Positions 1-9,620 of a DNA stretch of 64,000 nt are shown here, in pieces. Position 1 is the first letter of the stretch, and each line of letters starts with the position of its first letter. The DNA comes from Wohlfahrtiimonas chitiniclastica DSM 18708 (GTDB lineage Bacteria > Pseudomonadota > Gammaproteobacteria > Cardiobacteriales > Wohlfahrtiimonadaceae). Location: the NCBI RefSeq assembly GCF_000375345.1, contig NZ_AQXD01000003.1:241073-305072 (forward strand), in the 5' to 3' direction. The notes below the pieces were generated by a model. The model searched no databases and had not been told where the DNA came from. It saw only the letters and a list, made by a program, of their open reading frames with translations. The position numbers and the translations under genes were made by a program.

Positions 1-1094
1 TTTTGCTCGCGATACACCTCACCATAGCGCCAATGGGCAGCTGCGCCCGCTTCTGCGATGATGTGCATCTCTTTGGTGCGAATCTGTACTTCAACAGGCA
101 ACATATTTGCCCCAAACACCACGGTGTGTAAGCTTTGATAACCATTGACCTTAGGGATGGCAATGAAATCTTTAAAGCGACCAATGATGGGCTTATTGAG
201 GCTGTGGACAATCCCTAACACGCGATAACATTCATCCACACTATTGACGATGACGCGAATGGAGAAAATGTCCGACAGTTGCGACAATGAGCCGCGTTTT
301 TTAAGTTTACGATACAAGCTCCATGCGTGCTTTTCACGGATTGCAATGCGGGCAGAAATACCAACGCTTGAGACTTTTTCCTGAATGGCATCACGAATGG
401 CTTGTAAGGTTGGGCCTTGCGAGATGCGTTTTTTATTCACAAACTCTAACAACACACGATGGCGCATCGGATAGATGTTCTCAAAACAGAGGTTTTCAAG
501 CTCCGTTTGTAAGGCAAACATCCCTAAGCGTGCCGCAATCGGTGTATAAATGTCTAAGGTATCTTTTGCAATGCGGCGCTTTTTATAAGGTGCTAAAGCC
601 CCAAGGGTGCGCATATTATGCAAGCGATCGGCCAATTTGACCATAATGACGCGCAGGTCTTTGGTCATCGCTAAAATCATTTTGCGGAAGTTTTCAGCTT
701 TTGCTTCTAACTTTGAGCTGAAACGGATCTTCGTTAATTTACTGACGCCATCAACAATGATGGCCGTTTCGCGGCCAAACTTTTGCGCGATCTCTTCAAA
801 CGTGATGTCTGTATCTTCAATCACATCGTGTAGCACAGCGCCCACGATGGAGTCCACATCAAGTTGCACCAATGTTAAGATCAGTGCAACTTCGATGGGA
901 TGGAAAATATAGGGTTCGCCAGAACTCCTCGATTGTCCTTGATGCGCCCACGCACCGAAAAAGCAAGCCTCTTTAACCAAAGCAACTTCTGCTTTAGTCA
1001 TATAACGGCTAACGCATAACTCTAACTCTGCAACTTTGGCAAAAAATGCCTCGTTCCAAAGTGCCATTTCTTCAGGTAGCTTAATCGGTTCCAT
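1..1094 (-). CDS. spoT: Bifunctional (p)ppGpp synthetase/hydrolase SpoT, N-terminal part (cut by window edge)
   Basis: About 364 residues are visible; the rest lies beyond position 1. SpoT makes and hydrolyses the alarmone (p)ppGpp in the cytoplasm. The N-terminal HD hydrolase domain is clear, with GEPYIFHPIEVA near residues 61-72 and the metal-binding HDVIEDT near 90-96. The synthetase domain follows and ends at the edge in PVEVQIRTKEMH and AEAGAAAHWRYG, both typical of Rel/Spo enzymes. The start is the ATG at 1094, 18 bp after rpoZ. Gene order gmk-rpoZ-spoT is the classic gammaproteobacterial one, which favours SpoT over RelA, as does the intact HD motif. Confidence 0.95.
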   Translation of the reverse strand, partial: MEPIKLPEEMALWNEAFFAKVAELELCVSRYMTKAEVALVKEACFFGAWAHQGQSRSSGEPYIFHPIEVALILTLVQLDVDSIVGAVLHDVIEDTDITFEEIAQKFGRETAIIVDGVSKLTKIRFSSKLEAKAENFRKMILAMTKDLRVIMVKLADRLHNMRTLGALAPYKKRRIAKDTLDIYTPIAARLGMFALQTELENLCFENIYPMRHRVLLEFVNKKRISQGPTLQAIRDAIQEKVSSVGISARIAIREKHAWSLYRKLKKRGSLSQLSDIFSIRVIVNSVDECYRVLGIVHSLNKPIIGRFKDFIAIPKVNGYQSLHTVVFGANMLPVEVQIRTKEMHIIAEAGAAAHWRYGEVYREQ

Positions 1095-1112
1095 GTTCAC
1101 ATCCACATTCAA

Positions 1113-1373
1113 TTAAAATTCGAATGCTGTTTCTGGTTTGAAGCTTTCAACGATGACGGGTTTTGGCTTCACATTCAATTTTTTAATCTCATCAATCGTA
1201 ATGAGTTCTTCGGCAATTTCACGCAACGCTTGAACCGTCACTTTTTCAGTGGAAGGTGGCAATTTTGTTTCTGCACCTAACGCTAACTGATGCGCGCGAC
1301 GAGAGGCTAACAACACCAATTGGAAACGGTTTTCTACTTTGTCTAAACAATCTTCTACGGTCACACGTGCCAT
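1113..1373 (-). CDS. rpoZ: RNA polymerase omega subunit
   Basis: An 86-residue protein, the usual size for omega, which binds the beta-prime subunit and helps RNA polymerase assembly and ppGpp response. It opens with [17 protein letters not shown], the conserved omega N-terminus, followed by the [12 protein letters not shown] helix that contacts beta-prime. It sits between gmk and spoT in the same direction with short gaps (77 and 18 bp), so the three are probably co-transcribed. Placing omega next to the alarmone enzyme is common in gammaproteobacteria. Confidence 0.96.
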   Translation of the reverse strand: MARVTVEDCLDKVENRFQLVLLASRRAHQLALGAETKLPPSTEKVTVQALREIAEELITIDEIKKLNVKPKPVIVESFKPETAFEF

Positions 1374-1450
1374 AAACTAAAACTCCTAATATTCTTACAA
1401 AAATAACTACATCAATAATAACCAAAATATCGGTTCAGCGTACTGAAATC

Positions 1451-2083
1451 TTATTGCTCAAGCAAAGAGCTAATCAATAATTTGTGACGCTCTTTTTGTG
1501 GGGCTGTTTTTAAACGCTCTGCCATAATGATAGAACGTAAATTTGCCAATGCGAGATCAAAGTCATCATTCACCACTAAATAATCAAAATCTTTATAGTG
1601 ACTGATCTGATTGCTCGCATCTTTCATGCGATTTTCCACCACTGCAATGCTGTCTTCATTGCGAGCAAATAAACGGGCGCGCAGCGTTTCTAAAGACGGC
1701 GGCAAGATGAAAATGCTGATCGCATCCGGATGGCTGATGCGCACTTGCTCAGCGCCTTGCCAATCGATCACGAGCACCACATCCATACCGTGTCTGAGTT
1801 TGCTTTTCACCTCTTTCCAAGAAGTGCCGTATTGTGCATTGAACACACGCGCTGTTTCCACAAAGCCGCCTTCTGCTTTTAAGGCTTCAAAGGCTTCATC
1901 GGTCACAAAGTGGTAATGCATCCCATCTTTTTCGTTCGGTCTTGCTGCACGAGTGGTATGGGTCACAACACGACAAATATCAGGTGTACATTCAAGTAAT
2001 TGGCTCACCAATGTTGTTTTACCGCCACCCGATGGCGACGAAATAACATAGAGATTGCCCAAAAACTTTTCGCGCTCACACAT
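1451..2083 (-). CDS. gmk: Guanylate kinase
   Basis: Phosphorylates GMP to GDP with ATP. The P-loop SSPSGGGKTT lies at about residues 15-24, followed by the GMP-binding segment TRAARPNEKDGMHYHFV and the FILPPSLETLRARL lid region. Length is about 210 residues, as expected. A GTG three codons upstream (2092) is in frame, but the ATG at 2083 has GTGAG at a better distance and is preferred. First gene of the gmk-rpoZ-spoT operon, divergent from the ialB-like gene across about 180 bp. Confidence 0.95.
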   Translation of the reverse strand: MCEREKFLGNLYVISSPSGGGKTTLVSQLLECTPDICRVVTHTTRAARPNEKDGMHYHFVTDEAFEALKAEGGFVETARVFNAQYGTSWKEVKSKLRHGMDVVLVIDWQGAEQVRISHPDAISIFILPPSLETLRARLFARNEDSIAVVENRMKDASNQISHYKDFDYLVVNDDFDLALANLRSIIMAERLKTAPQKERHKLLISSLLEQ

Positions 2084-2193
2084 TTTTTTCACTCACTTTT
2101 ATTTGTCTTTTAAGGGGGTGTCATTATACAAAATTTACCTTTCCTTTGTCTGATTAAAACACTGTTATACATACAAGTTGCCACGGATTCACC

Positions 2194-2221
2194 TTGATTT
2201 CGGCCTAAATCTGCGTAAAAT
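2194..2221 (+). promoter_or_regulatory. Predicted sigma-70 promoter for the IalB-like gene
   Basis: TTGATT at 2194-2199 and TAAAAT at 2216-2221 are separated by 16 bp. The start codon at 2266 follows about 45 bp downstream with a GAGG ribosome site. Prediction by eye only. Confidence 0.55.
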
Positions 2222-2265
2222 AAACAAAGCACAATATTGTCAACTTCATATTCAATGAGGATTTT

Positions 2266-2907
2266 ATGTTTAAAAAAGTACTGGCTGCATCATTATTAAC
2301 ATCATCACTTCTAGTGGCAGCAAATGCTCAACAAGGTCCCGATTCCATCTATAAAAAGAAACATCAAGATTGGACAGTTGAATGCTTTGCGGCACCTAAC
2401 AATGCAAAAGAGTGCCAAATGTTTCAACAAATCACCATGGTGGCACCTGCGGACGCAAAATTACCAAAAGATCAACAACGCCAAGTGCCGATTTTAAGAA
2501 CATCTGTGACACTGTTTGACAAACAACCTGTGATGATCTTTGCTGCACCTTTAGACGTTCAATTGAGCGAAGGTTTGCAATTGCGTTTAAACAGCAACAA
2601 CAACGATGGCAAAATCTTCATCACAGTGAAAGGTCAAGATGACGCAGGTAAAGCGAAAGACATCGATACAGACATCGCACAAATCAACTTTGAGCGCTGC
2701 TCTACGTTTGGTTGTATCGCAGCCTTACCGATGGATGTGGATGTGAGTGGTAAATTGATGAGCAAATTCCAAAAAGGTACTAATCTTTTTGTGAACTTCA
2801 CTTTTGATTCTAATGCTGATAAAAACAGCCCTGCGCACATCAAAGCACAAGTGCCATTAAAAGGCTTCACCGCAGCTTATGATGATTTATTAGAACAATC
2901 TAAATAA
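2266..2907 (+). CDS. Invasion-associated locus B (IalB) family exported protein
   Basis: A 213-residue protein with a signal peptide (KK then a hydrophobic stretch, cleavage near ANAQQ, residues 20-22). The mature part fits the IalB family: a DWTVEC segment near residue 37, paired cysteines (C40/C50 and the CSTFGC pair near 145-150), a predicted beta-rich fold, and a conserved LQLRL segment. IalB was named from Bartonella invasion, but the family is widespread in non-invasive bacteria and its molecular role is unclear; a periplasmic or envelope stress role is possible. Single gene with its own promoter and terminator. Confidence 0.85.
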   Translation: MFKKVLAASLLTSSLLVAANAQQGPDSIYKKKHQDWTVECFAAPNNAKECQMFQQITMVAPADAKLPKDQQRQVPILRTSVTLFDKQPVMIFAAPLDVQLSEGLQLRLNSNNNDGKIFITVKGQDDAGKAKDIDTDIAQINFERCSTFGCIAALPMDVDVSGKLMSKFQKGTNLFVNFTFDSNADKNSPAHIKAQVPLKGFTAAYDDLLEQSK

Positions 2908-2925
2908 TTTTCAATCTGCTTTAAG

Positions 2926-2956
2926 AAAACCTGATCAACCTTGATCAGGTTTTTTT
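2926..2956. terminator. Bidirectional rho-independent terminator
   Basis: A perfect 13-bp stem (2926-2938 with 2941-2953) with a 2-base loop and a T run to 2956. It ends the IalB-like transcript, and by its A/T symmetry also the convergent tcdA transcript. Confidence 0.9.
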
Positions 2957-3695
2957 ATGCCTTCAATAATTTATTGATGACATAACCTGCCATCATCATG
3001 CCCATTGTGGCTGTCATCGTGACAATCGATCCGTAACCGGCACAATTTAAACCACCGCTGCCTTTGTGGCTGCCTTGCATATTTTCTGTGGAAAACACCA
3101 CTGGCACACCAAATTTTGCACCATTTTTTCCAAGTCCATGCTGCTTTTTAAGGTTGGCCTTTAAGCTTGCGCACAAAGGATCATGATAGGTTTTTGATAA
3201 ATCATCAATCATAAACGATTGCGCATCGATTTTACCACCCGCAGCGCCACTGACAATGATCTTCAATTTACGGCGCTTTGCCCATGCAATCAGGGCTGCT
3301 TTGACTTTTACGCTGTCAATGGCATCCACAATCCATGTGCGTTCTGCCGTTAAATGTCCAAGCAGTGCATCCATATTTTCTTCAGATAAAAAATCATCGA
3401 TCAACGTCACGTTGCAATTTCGATTGATCTCTAAAATGCGATCGGCCATCACACCAATTTTTGATTCGCCAAGGGTGGAGCTCATCGCCGGCAATTGTCG
3501 ATTGATGTTGCTTTCTGCCACCACATCTAAATCAATCAATGTCAAATGCCCAATCCCTGAGCGTGCCAACGCTTCCACGCACCAAGAGCCCACACCGCCA
3601 ACGCCAATGACCACCACATGACACTGCGCCAATTGCGCCATGGCATCGGTTTGATATAAACGATCTAATCCTGAAAAACGACGCTCTAAATCCAC
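2955..3695 (-). CDS. tcdA: tRNA threonylcarbamoyladenosine dehydratase (TcdA/CsdL)
   Basis: An E1-like enzyme of 246 residues that uses ATP to cyclise t6A at tRNA position 37 to ct6A. The adenylation Rossmann motif GVGGVGSWCVEALARSGIG lies near residues 31-49, followed by LIDLDVVAESNINRQ, the ThiF/MoeB signature. It lacks the CxxC zinc pair and C-terminal extra domain of the ThiF copy at 40.5 kb, which fits TcdA. The start is GTG at 3695 with GGGGAC upstream; an overlapping ATG hits a stop almost at once. Confidence 0.92.
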   Translation of the reverse strand: MDLERRFSGLDRLYQTDAMAQLAQCHVVVIGVGGVGSWCVEALARSGIGHLTLIDLDVVAESNINRQLPAMSSTLGESKIGVMADRILEINRNCNVTLIDDFLSEENMDALLGHLTAERTWIVDAIDSVKVKAALIAWAKRRKLKIIVSGAAGGKIDAQSFMIDDLSKTYHDPLCASLKANLKKQHGLGKNGAKFGVPVVFSTENMQGSHKGSGGLNCAGYGSIVTMTATMGMMMAGYVINKLLKA

Positions 3696-3712
3696 GGTTA
3701 AATTGTCCCCAT

Positions 3713-3741
3713 AAAAAAAGCACTAACTCAATTAGTGCTTT
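3713..3741 (-). terminator. Rho-independent terminator after pilU
   Basis: A 10-bp stem AAAGCACTAA/TTAGTGCTTT (3717-3726, 3732-3741) with a 5-base loop, followed on the minus strand by a T run. It separates pilU from tcdA. Confidence 0.85.
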
Positions 3742-3757
3742 GATTCATTGATTTGCA

Positions 3758-4876
3758 CTAATACTGTTTTAACTCAAACTTCGCCTCGCCGCGAATGTCA
3801 TCACGCGTCACCGCTCGATTTTCACCCATACGAATGCGAAGAGAGACGTTGTTTTTCGAGTCAGCGTTGTTGATCGCTTCTTCCGCCGAGATCAATCCCT
3901 CACGATACAACTCATACAATGCCTGATCAAAAGTACGCATGCCCGTTGTACCGCCATTTTCCATCGCTTCTGGCACAGTGTCTAACTTCCCTTTCATGAT
4001 GAGCTCTTGCACATAAGGCGTATTGAGCATCACTTCAACGGCGGGCACCAATTTGCCATCTAAACCTTTGACCAAACGCTGAGAAACAATCGCTTTAATG
4101 TTTAACGACAGATCCACCAATAACTGCGCACGAGCAGATTCAGGGAAAAAGTTCACGATACGGTCAAGCGCACCCACAGCATTGTTCGCATGCAATGTGG
4201 TTAAACATAAGTGACCGGTAATGGAGAAGTTGATCACCGCTTTCATGATCTCGGTGCTGCGCACTTCCCCCACTAAAATCACATCAGGCGCTTCACGCAT
4301 CGCAGATTGCAATGCATTTTCGTAACTATGAGTATCTAAGCCCACTTCACGCTGCCCGATGATGGATTTTTTGTGTTGATACACAAATTCAATCGGATCT
4401 TCCACCGTTAAGATGTGCCCGGGTGAATGAGAGGCACGATAATCAATCATGGAGGCTAAGCTTGTGGATTTACCACTACCGGTTGAACCCACCACCAACA
4501 CCAAACCGCGCTTTTCCATGATGATCTGTTTAAAGACCTCAGGCACGCGCAGATCTTCCATTTTCGGAATCACAGATTTGATGTAACGAATCACCATGCC
4601 ATATTCGCCGCGCTGCTTGAAGATATTGACACGAAAACGTGACCCATCTTCTAACTTAATGGCAAAGTTCAACTCTAACTGATGTACGAACTCTTCAGCT
4701 TGTGCCTCACTGAGCAGACCAAAAATGGCTGCTTTAACCGTTTCAGCCGACAACACATCACGGCTTAACGGGTGCACCACACCACTGAGTTTGACGCACA
4801 CAGGGGCATTCGGATACATAAATAAATCCGAACCATTCTTTTGCACCATAAAGCGCAGAAAAGGCGAAATATCCAT
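3758..4876 (-). CDS. pilU: Type IV pilus retraction ATPase, PilU-like
   Basis: A 372-residue PilT/PilU-family hexameric ATPase that powers pilus retraction at the inner membrane. Seen: Walker A GSTGSGKST near 130-138, Asp box HILTVEDPIEFVYQHKK, Walker B DVILVGEVRS and His box TGHLCLTTLHANNA. The Walker B tail reads GEVRST rather than the GE(I/M)RD of PilT, and the length and C-terminus also resemble PilU, the PilT-dependent accessory motor. No pilT or other pilus gene is nearby, although pilT often sits beside pilU. Its own terminator follows; it lies 35 bp after nusB. Confidence 0.88.
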   Translation of the reverse strand: MDISPFLRFMVQKNGSDLFMYPNAPVCVKLSGVVHPLSRDVLSAETVKAAIFGLLSEAQAEEFVHQLELNFAIKLEDGSRFRVNIFKQRGEYGMVIRYIKSVIPKMEDLRVPEVFKQIIMEKRGLVLVVGSTGSGKSTSLASMIDYRASHSPGHILTVEDPIEFVYQHKKSIIGQREVGLDTHSYENALQSAMREAPDVILVGEVRSTEIMKAVINFSITGHLCLTTLHANNAVGALDRIVNFFPESARAQLLVDLSLNIKAIVSQRLVKGLDGKLVPAVEVMLNTPYVQELIMKGKLDTVPEAMENGGTTGMRTFDQALYELYREGLISAEEAINNADSKNNVSLRIRMGENRAVTRDDIRGEAKFELKQY

Positions 4877-4911
4877 GATTACTCTCTCATCTCTTATGTT
4901 GTTATGATCGC

Positions 4912-5343
4912 TTAATGATAATCGATTCTCACTTTTTCAGCGACTTTATCTAAGATGCCGTTGATGAATTTATAGCTTTGGTTTGCACCAAATTTTTTCG
5001 CTAAATTCACCGATTCATTGATCACCACTTTGTAAGGAATTTCAGGGTGCTCTAACAACTCAAAGCCACCTAACCACAATACTGCACGCTCAACTAAATC
5101 TAATTGTTCAATCGGGCGATCGAGTAATGGTGTGATGAGTTCATTCACTTGGCCTTGTGTGCGAATCGAACCGCGCAACAAGTTAGAGAATGCTTCTGTA
5201 TTTGCTTTCACAAATTCAGGGTTTTCCGCAAAGCCACGCTCGATTTGATCAACCTGCGTTTGAGAGACTTGCCATTCATATAAGCCTTGTAATGCGAAGC
5301 GTCTTGCCCACATCATGCGCTCAAATTCACGTTTATTTGACAT
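4912..5343 (-). CDS. nusB: Transcription antitermination factor NusB
   Basis: A 143-residue all-helical RNA-binding protein that, with NusE (S10), binds boxA and supports antitermination of rRNA operons. Family features are RRFALQGLYEWQVSQ near residues 14-28 and the C-terminal VVINESVNLAKKFG, with YKFINGILDKVA at the end. A GAGGAAA site precedes the ATG at 5343. It is often found with ribE or thiL, but here it lies between the rpoBC terminator and pilU. Confidence 0.95.
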   Translation of the reverse strand: MSNKREFERMMWARRFALQGLYEWQVSQTQVDQIERGFAENPEFVKANTEAFSNLLRGSIRTQGQVNELITPLLDRPIEQLDLVERAVLWLGGFELLEHPEIPYKVVINESVNLAKKFGANQSYKFINGILDKVAEKVRIDYH

Positions 5344-5362
5344 ACTATTTCCTCATAAACAA

Positions 5363-5390
5363 TAAAAGCATCTATGAATAGATGCTTTTA
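5363..5390. terminator. Rho-independent terminator of the rpoBC transcript
   Basis: A 13-bp perfect stem (5363-5375 with 5378-5390) with a 2-base loop, 22 bp past the rpoC stop. The minus-strand T run is short. Confidence 0.85.
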
Positions 5391-5412
5391 TTAAACATTA
5401 TTAATTTAAGAA

Positions 5413-8400
5413 TTACTCTGCACTGATGAAAAGTTCAGTGCCTTCATGTTCGCGTTCTTTCTCTAAGCGACGCTCATCATGATAGGCTAAACCTGTACCA
5501 GCAGGGATCAAACGACCCACAATAACGTTCTCTTTCAAGCCACGTAATTCATCACGTAAACCGCGAACAGATGCTTCTGTCAATACGCGTGTGGTTTCTT
5601 GGAACGATGCGGCTGAAATGAAGCTTTCAGTTGCCAATGATGCTTTTGTGATACCCAATAATACAGGTTCATAAGTCGCTGGCACTTTGCCTTCTTTGAT
5701 CAAGCGTACATTTTCACGAAGCAATTGAGTTTTCTCAACTTGTTCACCTTTGATGAACTCAGAATCGTTCGCTTCCACGATTTCCACTTTACGAAGCATT
5801 TGACGCACGATCACTTCAATGTGTTTATCAGAGATCTTAACACCTTGTAAACGGTAAACGTCTTGGATTTCTTTCACTAAGTAAGCTGCCAACTCTTTCA
5901 CACCTAAGAGGCGTAAAATGTCGTGTGAACTCATTTCACCATCGACGATGATTTCACCTTTCTCAACGCTTTCACCTTCGAATACGTTGATGTGACGCCA
6001 TTTAGGAATCAATGCTTCATACGTCTGACCTTCACGATCCGTGATGATTAAACGTTGCTTACCTTTGGTTTCCTTACCAAAGCTCACGATGCCTGAGATT
6101 TCTGCAAGGATTGCAGCTTCTTTCGGACGACGCGCTTCAAATAAGTCGGCAACGCGTGGCAAACCACCCGTGATGTCGCGTGTTTTTGAAGATTCTTGTG
6201 GAATACGTGCTAATACGTCACCTAATGATACCGGTGCATTGTCAGACAAGGAGATGATCGCACCCGCTGGCAATGTGTAGATTGCAGCAATGTCCGTACC
6301 TGGCAATGTTAATGGATCACCATTGGCATCCACAACATGAATCGCAGGACGCTTATCTTTACCAGAAGAGCCACGAGATTTAGAATCTAACACGATCAAA
6401 TGCGTTAAACCTGTAATTTCATCTGTTTGTTTCTGAACGTTGATGCCTTCATCGAAGTCTTCAAATTTCGCGAAACCAGTCACCTCAACGATGACAGGGT
6501 AAGTATGCGGATCCCATGTGGCAACGATGTCACCCACGTTCACTGGCTCGCCTTCACCCACAGACAAGATCGCACCATATGGTACTTTATAGCGTTCACG
6601 GTTACGGCCGAATTCATCCGTGATGATGATTTCACCAGAACGTGACGTAGATACCAATTGGTTATCCTTGTTCTTCACAGTTTTCATTTTCACAAGTTTG
6701 AGCAAACCTTTGGTTTTCACTTGTACGCTTGAAACTGCGGCTGTACTCGATGCCGTACCACCGATGTGGAACGTACGCATTGTTAACTGTGTACCTGGCT
6801 CACCGATGGATTGTGCAGCGATAACGCCCACAGACTCACCAGGATTGACCAAGTGACCACGACCAAGATCGCGACCGTAACATTTCGCACACAAGCCATG
6901 TAAGTTTTCACATGTGATGGCAGAGCGAACGATCATTTCATCCACACCTTTTTCATCGAGGATTTCAGCGGCGGCTTCATCGATCAATGTACCCGCTGGG
7001 AACAATACTTCATCGCTGCCTGGAATGAATACATCTTGTGCAGTCACTAAACCTAATACGCGCTCACTTAAACGCTCGATCACATCACCACCTTCTACGG
7101 TTGGTGTCATGAGTAAGCCGTCTGTTGTGCCACAATCTTCATTGATGACCACTAAGTCTTGTGCAACGTCTACTAAACGACGGGTTAAGTAACCTGAGTT
7201 CGCTGTTTTCAACGCCGTATCCGCCAAACCTTTACGAGCACCATGCGTGGATACGAAGTATTGAAGAACGTCTAGACCTTCACGGAAGTTCGCTGTGATT
7301 GGCGTTTCGATGATCGAACCATCTGGTTTTGCCATCAAACCACGCATACCCGCTAACTGACGAATCTGTGCGGCACTACCACGCGCACCGGAGTCGGCCA
7401 TCATAAAGATTGAGTTGAATGAATCTTCTAAGATTTCATTGCCATTCTCATCAATGTGACGATCTTTACTCAAGTTTTTCATCATCACTTTGGCCACTTC
7501 TTCGTTTGTACGAGACCAAATATCGATGACTTTGTTGTAACGCTCACCGTTTGTCACCAAACCTTGTGCGTATTGTTCTTGAACTTCTTTCACTTCTGCT
7601 TCTGCAGCATGAATGATGCCAGCTTTTTCAGCAGGGATCACCATGTCTTCATAACCCACAGAAGAACCAGAACGCATCGCGTAGTAGAAGCCTGTATACA
7701 TCAAGCGATCGGCAAAGATCACGGTGTCTTTCAAGCCTAAACGACGATAAGATTGGTTGATCAAGTTAGAGATCGCTTTTTTCGTCAAAGCACGATCAAT
7801 GAACGCAAATGGGAAACCTTTTGGCAAGATGTCAGACAACAAGACACGGCCAACGGTTGTTTCTACGCGGCGCAATACTTCGCCTTCTTTCATGTCTTCG
7901 AACATGTGCGCAGGTAAACGCACTTGAATGCGCGCATGTACGCCCACTTCTTTGTTCAAATATGCACGAAGCACTTCAGCGTAATCAGCGAAGATCATGC
8001 CTTCACCTTTCGCACGTGCGCGATCACGCGTCATGTAGTACAAGCCTAATACAACGTCCTGAGATGGCACGATGATTGGCTCACCATTTGCAGGTGATAA
8101 GATGTTGTTTGAAGACATCATCAATGCACGCGCTTCTAACTGTGCTTCGATGGACAATGGAACGTGTACCGCCATTTGGTCACCATCGAAGTCGGCGTTG
8201 AACGCTGTACATACGAGTGGATGCAACTGAATCGCTTTACCTTCAATCAAGATCGGTTCAAATGCTTGAATACCCAATCTATGCAATGTCGGTGCACGGT
8301 TCAATAATACTGGATGCTCAGAGATCACCTCTTCTAAAACGTCCCAAACTTCAGGCGCTTCACGCTCAACCATTTTCTTCGCTGCTTTGATTTTCACAGC

Positions 8401-9570
8401 GATGCCGCGAGAGATCAATTTAGAGAAAATGAATGGTTTGAAGAGTTCTAAAGCCATTTTCTTCGGTAAACCACATTGGTGTAAACGCAATGTTGGTCCA
8501 ACCACGATCACAGAACGACCAGAGTAGTCAACACGCTTACCTAATAAGTTCTGACGGAAACGACCTTGTTTACCTTTGATCATGTCTGCTAAAGATTTCA
8601 ATGGACGCTTGTTCGTGCCAGTGATCGCGCGACCACGACGACCGTTGTCTAACAATGAATCCACAGCTTCTTGCAACATACGTTTTTCGTTACGTACGAT
8701 GATGTCAGGTGCGCTTAACTCTAACAAACGTCTTAAACGGTTGTTACGGTTAATAACGCGACGATACAAGTCATTTAAGTCAGACGTTGCAAAGCGGCCG
8801 CCATCCAATGCAACCAATGGACGTAAATCTGGTGGCAACACAGGCAATACTGTGAGGATCATCCACTCTGGTTTATTACCAGACTGAATGAAAGATTCAA
8901 TCAATTTTAAACGCTTCGATAAACGTTTAAATTTAGTTTCAGAACCTGTTTCTGCCAATTCTTCACGTAAACGTGAGACTTCTTGTTCTAAATCAAGGGC
9001 TCTTAACAACTCTAAAATGGCTTCTGCACCCATTTTAGCGTCGAATTCATCACCGTGTTCTTCGATGATGTCTAAGTATTCTTCATCCGTTAAGATTTGA
9101 CCTTGTTCTAAAGGCGTCATCCCTGGATCGGTCACCACGAAAGATTCAAAGTAGAGAATCTTTTCGATGTCACGCAATGTCATGTCTAATAACAAACCGA
9201 TGCGGCTTGGCAATGATTTCAAATACCAAATGTGTGCCACAGGTGAAGCCAATTCGATGTGACCCATGCGCTCACGACGCACTTTAGCCACTGTCACTTC
9301 TACGCCACACTTTTCACACACCACGCCGCGGTGTTTCAAACGCTTATACTTACCGCATAAGCATTCATAATCCTTCACTGGCCCGAAGATACGAGCACAG
9401 AACAGACCATCACGTTCTGGTCTGAATGTACGGTAGTTGATGGTCTCTGGCTTTTTCACTTCACCAAATGACCATGAACGGATCATTTCAGGAGACGCTA
9501 AGCCGATTTTAATCGCATCAAAGTTCTTAACGTTGTCCGAATTTTTAAATAAATTCATTAAATCTTTCAT
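5413..9570 (-). CDS. rpoC: RNA polymerase beta-prime subunit
   Basis: A 1385-residue subunit, close to the E. coli length, that carries the catalytic Mg site of RNA polymerase. Seen: the N-terminal zinc ribbon [20 protein letters not shown] near 70-90, the catalytic [12 protein letters not shown] near 460, the second zinc cluster [15 protein letters not shown] near 890 and the trigger-loop region FHIGGTAS. It follows rpoB by 50 bp and closes the operon. No internal break is visible. Confidence 0.99.
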   Translation of the reverse strand: MKDLMNLFKNSDNVKNFDAIKIGLASPEMIRSWSFGEVKKPETINYRTFRPERDGLFCARIFGPVKDYECLCGKYKRLKHRGVVCEKCGVEVTVAKVRRERMGHIELASPVAHIWYLKSLPSRIGLLLDMTLRDIEKILYFESFVVTDPGMTPLEQGQILTDEEYLDIIEEHGDEFDAKMGAEAILELLRALDLEQEVSRLREELAETGSETKFKRLSKRLKLIESFIQSGNKPEWMILTVLPVLPPDLRPLVALDGGRFATSDLNDLYRRVINRNNRLRRLLELSAPDIIVRNEKRMLQEAVDSLLDNGRRGRAITGTNKRPLKSLADMIKGKQGRFRQNLLGKRVDYSGRSVIVVGPTLRLHQCGLPKKMALELFKPFIFSKLISRGIAVKIKAAKKMVEREAPEVWDVLEEVISEHPVLLNRAPTLHRLGIQAFEPILIEGKAIQLHPLVCTAFNADFDGDQMAVHVPLSIEAQLEARALMMSSNNILSPANGEPIIVPSQDVVLGLYYMTRDRARAKGEGMIFADYAEVLRAYLNKEVGVHARIQVRLPAHMFEDMKEGEVLRRVETTVGRVLLSDILPKGFPFAFIDRALTKKAISNLINQSYRRLGLKDTVIFADRLMYTGFYYAMRSGSSVGYEDMVIPAEKAGIIHAAEAEVKEVQEQYAQGLVTNGERYNKVIDIWSRTNEEVAKVMMKNLSKDRHIDENGNEILEDSFNSIFMMADSGARGSAAQIRQLAGMRGLMAKPDGSIIETPITANFREGLDVLQYFVSTHGARKGLADTALKTANSGYLTRRLVDVAQDLVVINEDCGTTDGLLMTPTVEGGDVIERLSERVLGLVTAQDVFIPGSDEVLFPAGTLIDEAAAEILDEKGVDEMIVRSAITCENLHGLCAKCYGRDLGRGHLVNPGESVGVIAAQSIGEPGTQLTMRTFHIGGTASSTAAVSSVQVKTKGLLKLVKMKTVKNKDNQLVSTSRSGEIIITDEFGRNRERYKVPYGAILSVGEGEPVNVGDIVATWDPHTYPVIVEVTGFAKFEDFDEGINVQKQTDEITGLTHLIVLDSKSRGSSGKDKRPAIHVVDANGDPLTLPGTDIAAIYTLPAGAIISLSDNAPVSLGDVLARIPQESSKTRDITGGLPRVADLFEARRPKEAAILAEISGIVSFGKETKGKQRLIITDREGQTYEALIPKWRHINVFEGESVEKGEIIVDGEMSSHDILRLLGVKELAAYLVKEIQDVYRLQGVKISDKHIEVIVRQMLRKVEIVEANDSEFIKGEQVEKTQLLRENVRLIKEGKVPATYEPVLLGITKASLATESFISAASFQETTRVLTEASVRGLRDELRGLKENVIVGRLIPAGTGLAYHDERRLEKEREHEGTELFISAE

Positions 9571-9620
9571 TGTTCAATAGTTCCTATGTTTAGAGAGAAG
9601 TAGTTGTTAGTAATCGACAA

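Noticed and set aside
3758..4876. PilT instead of PilU
   Set aside because: The Walker B tail and overall resemblance fit PilU better, although the two are close and no pilT is present for comparison.
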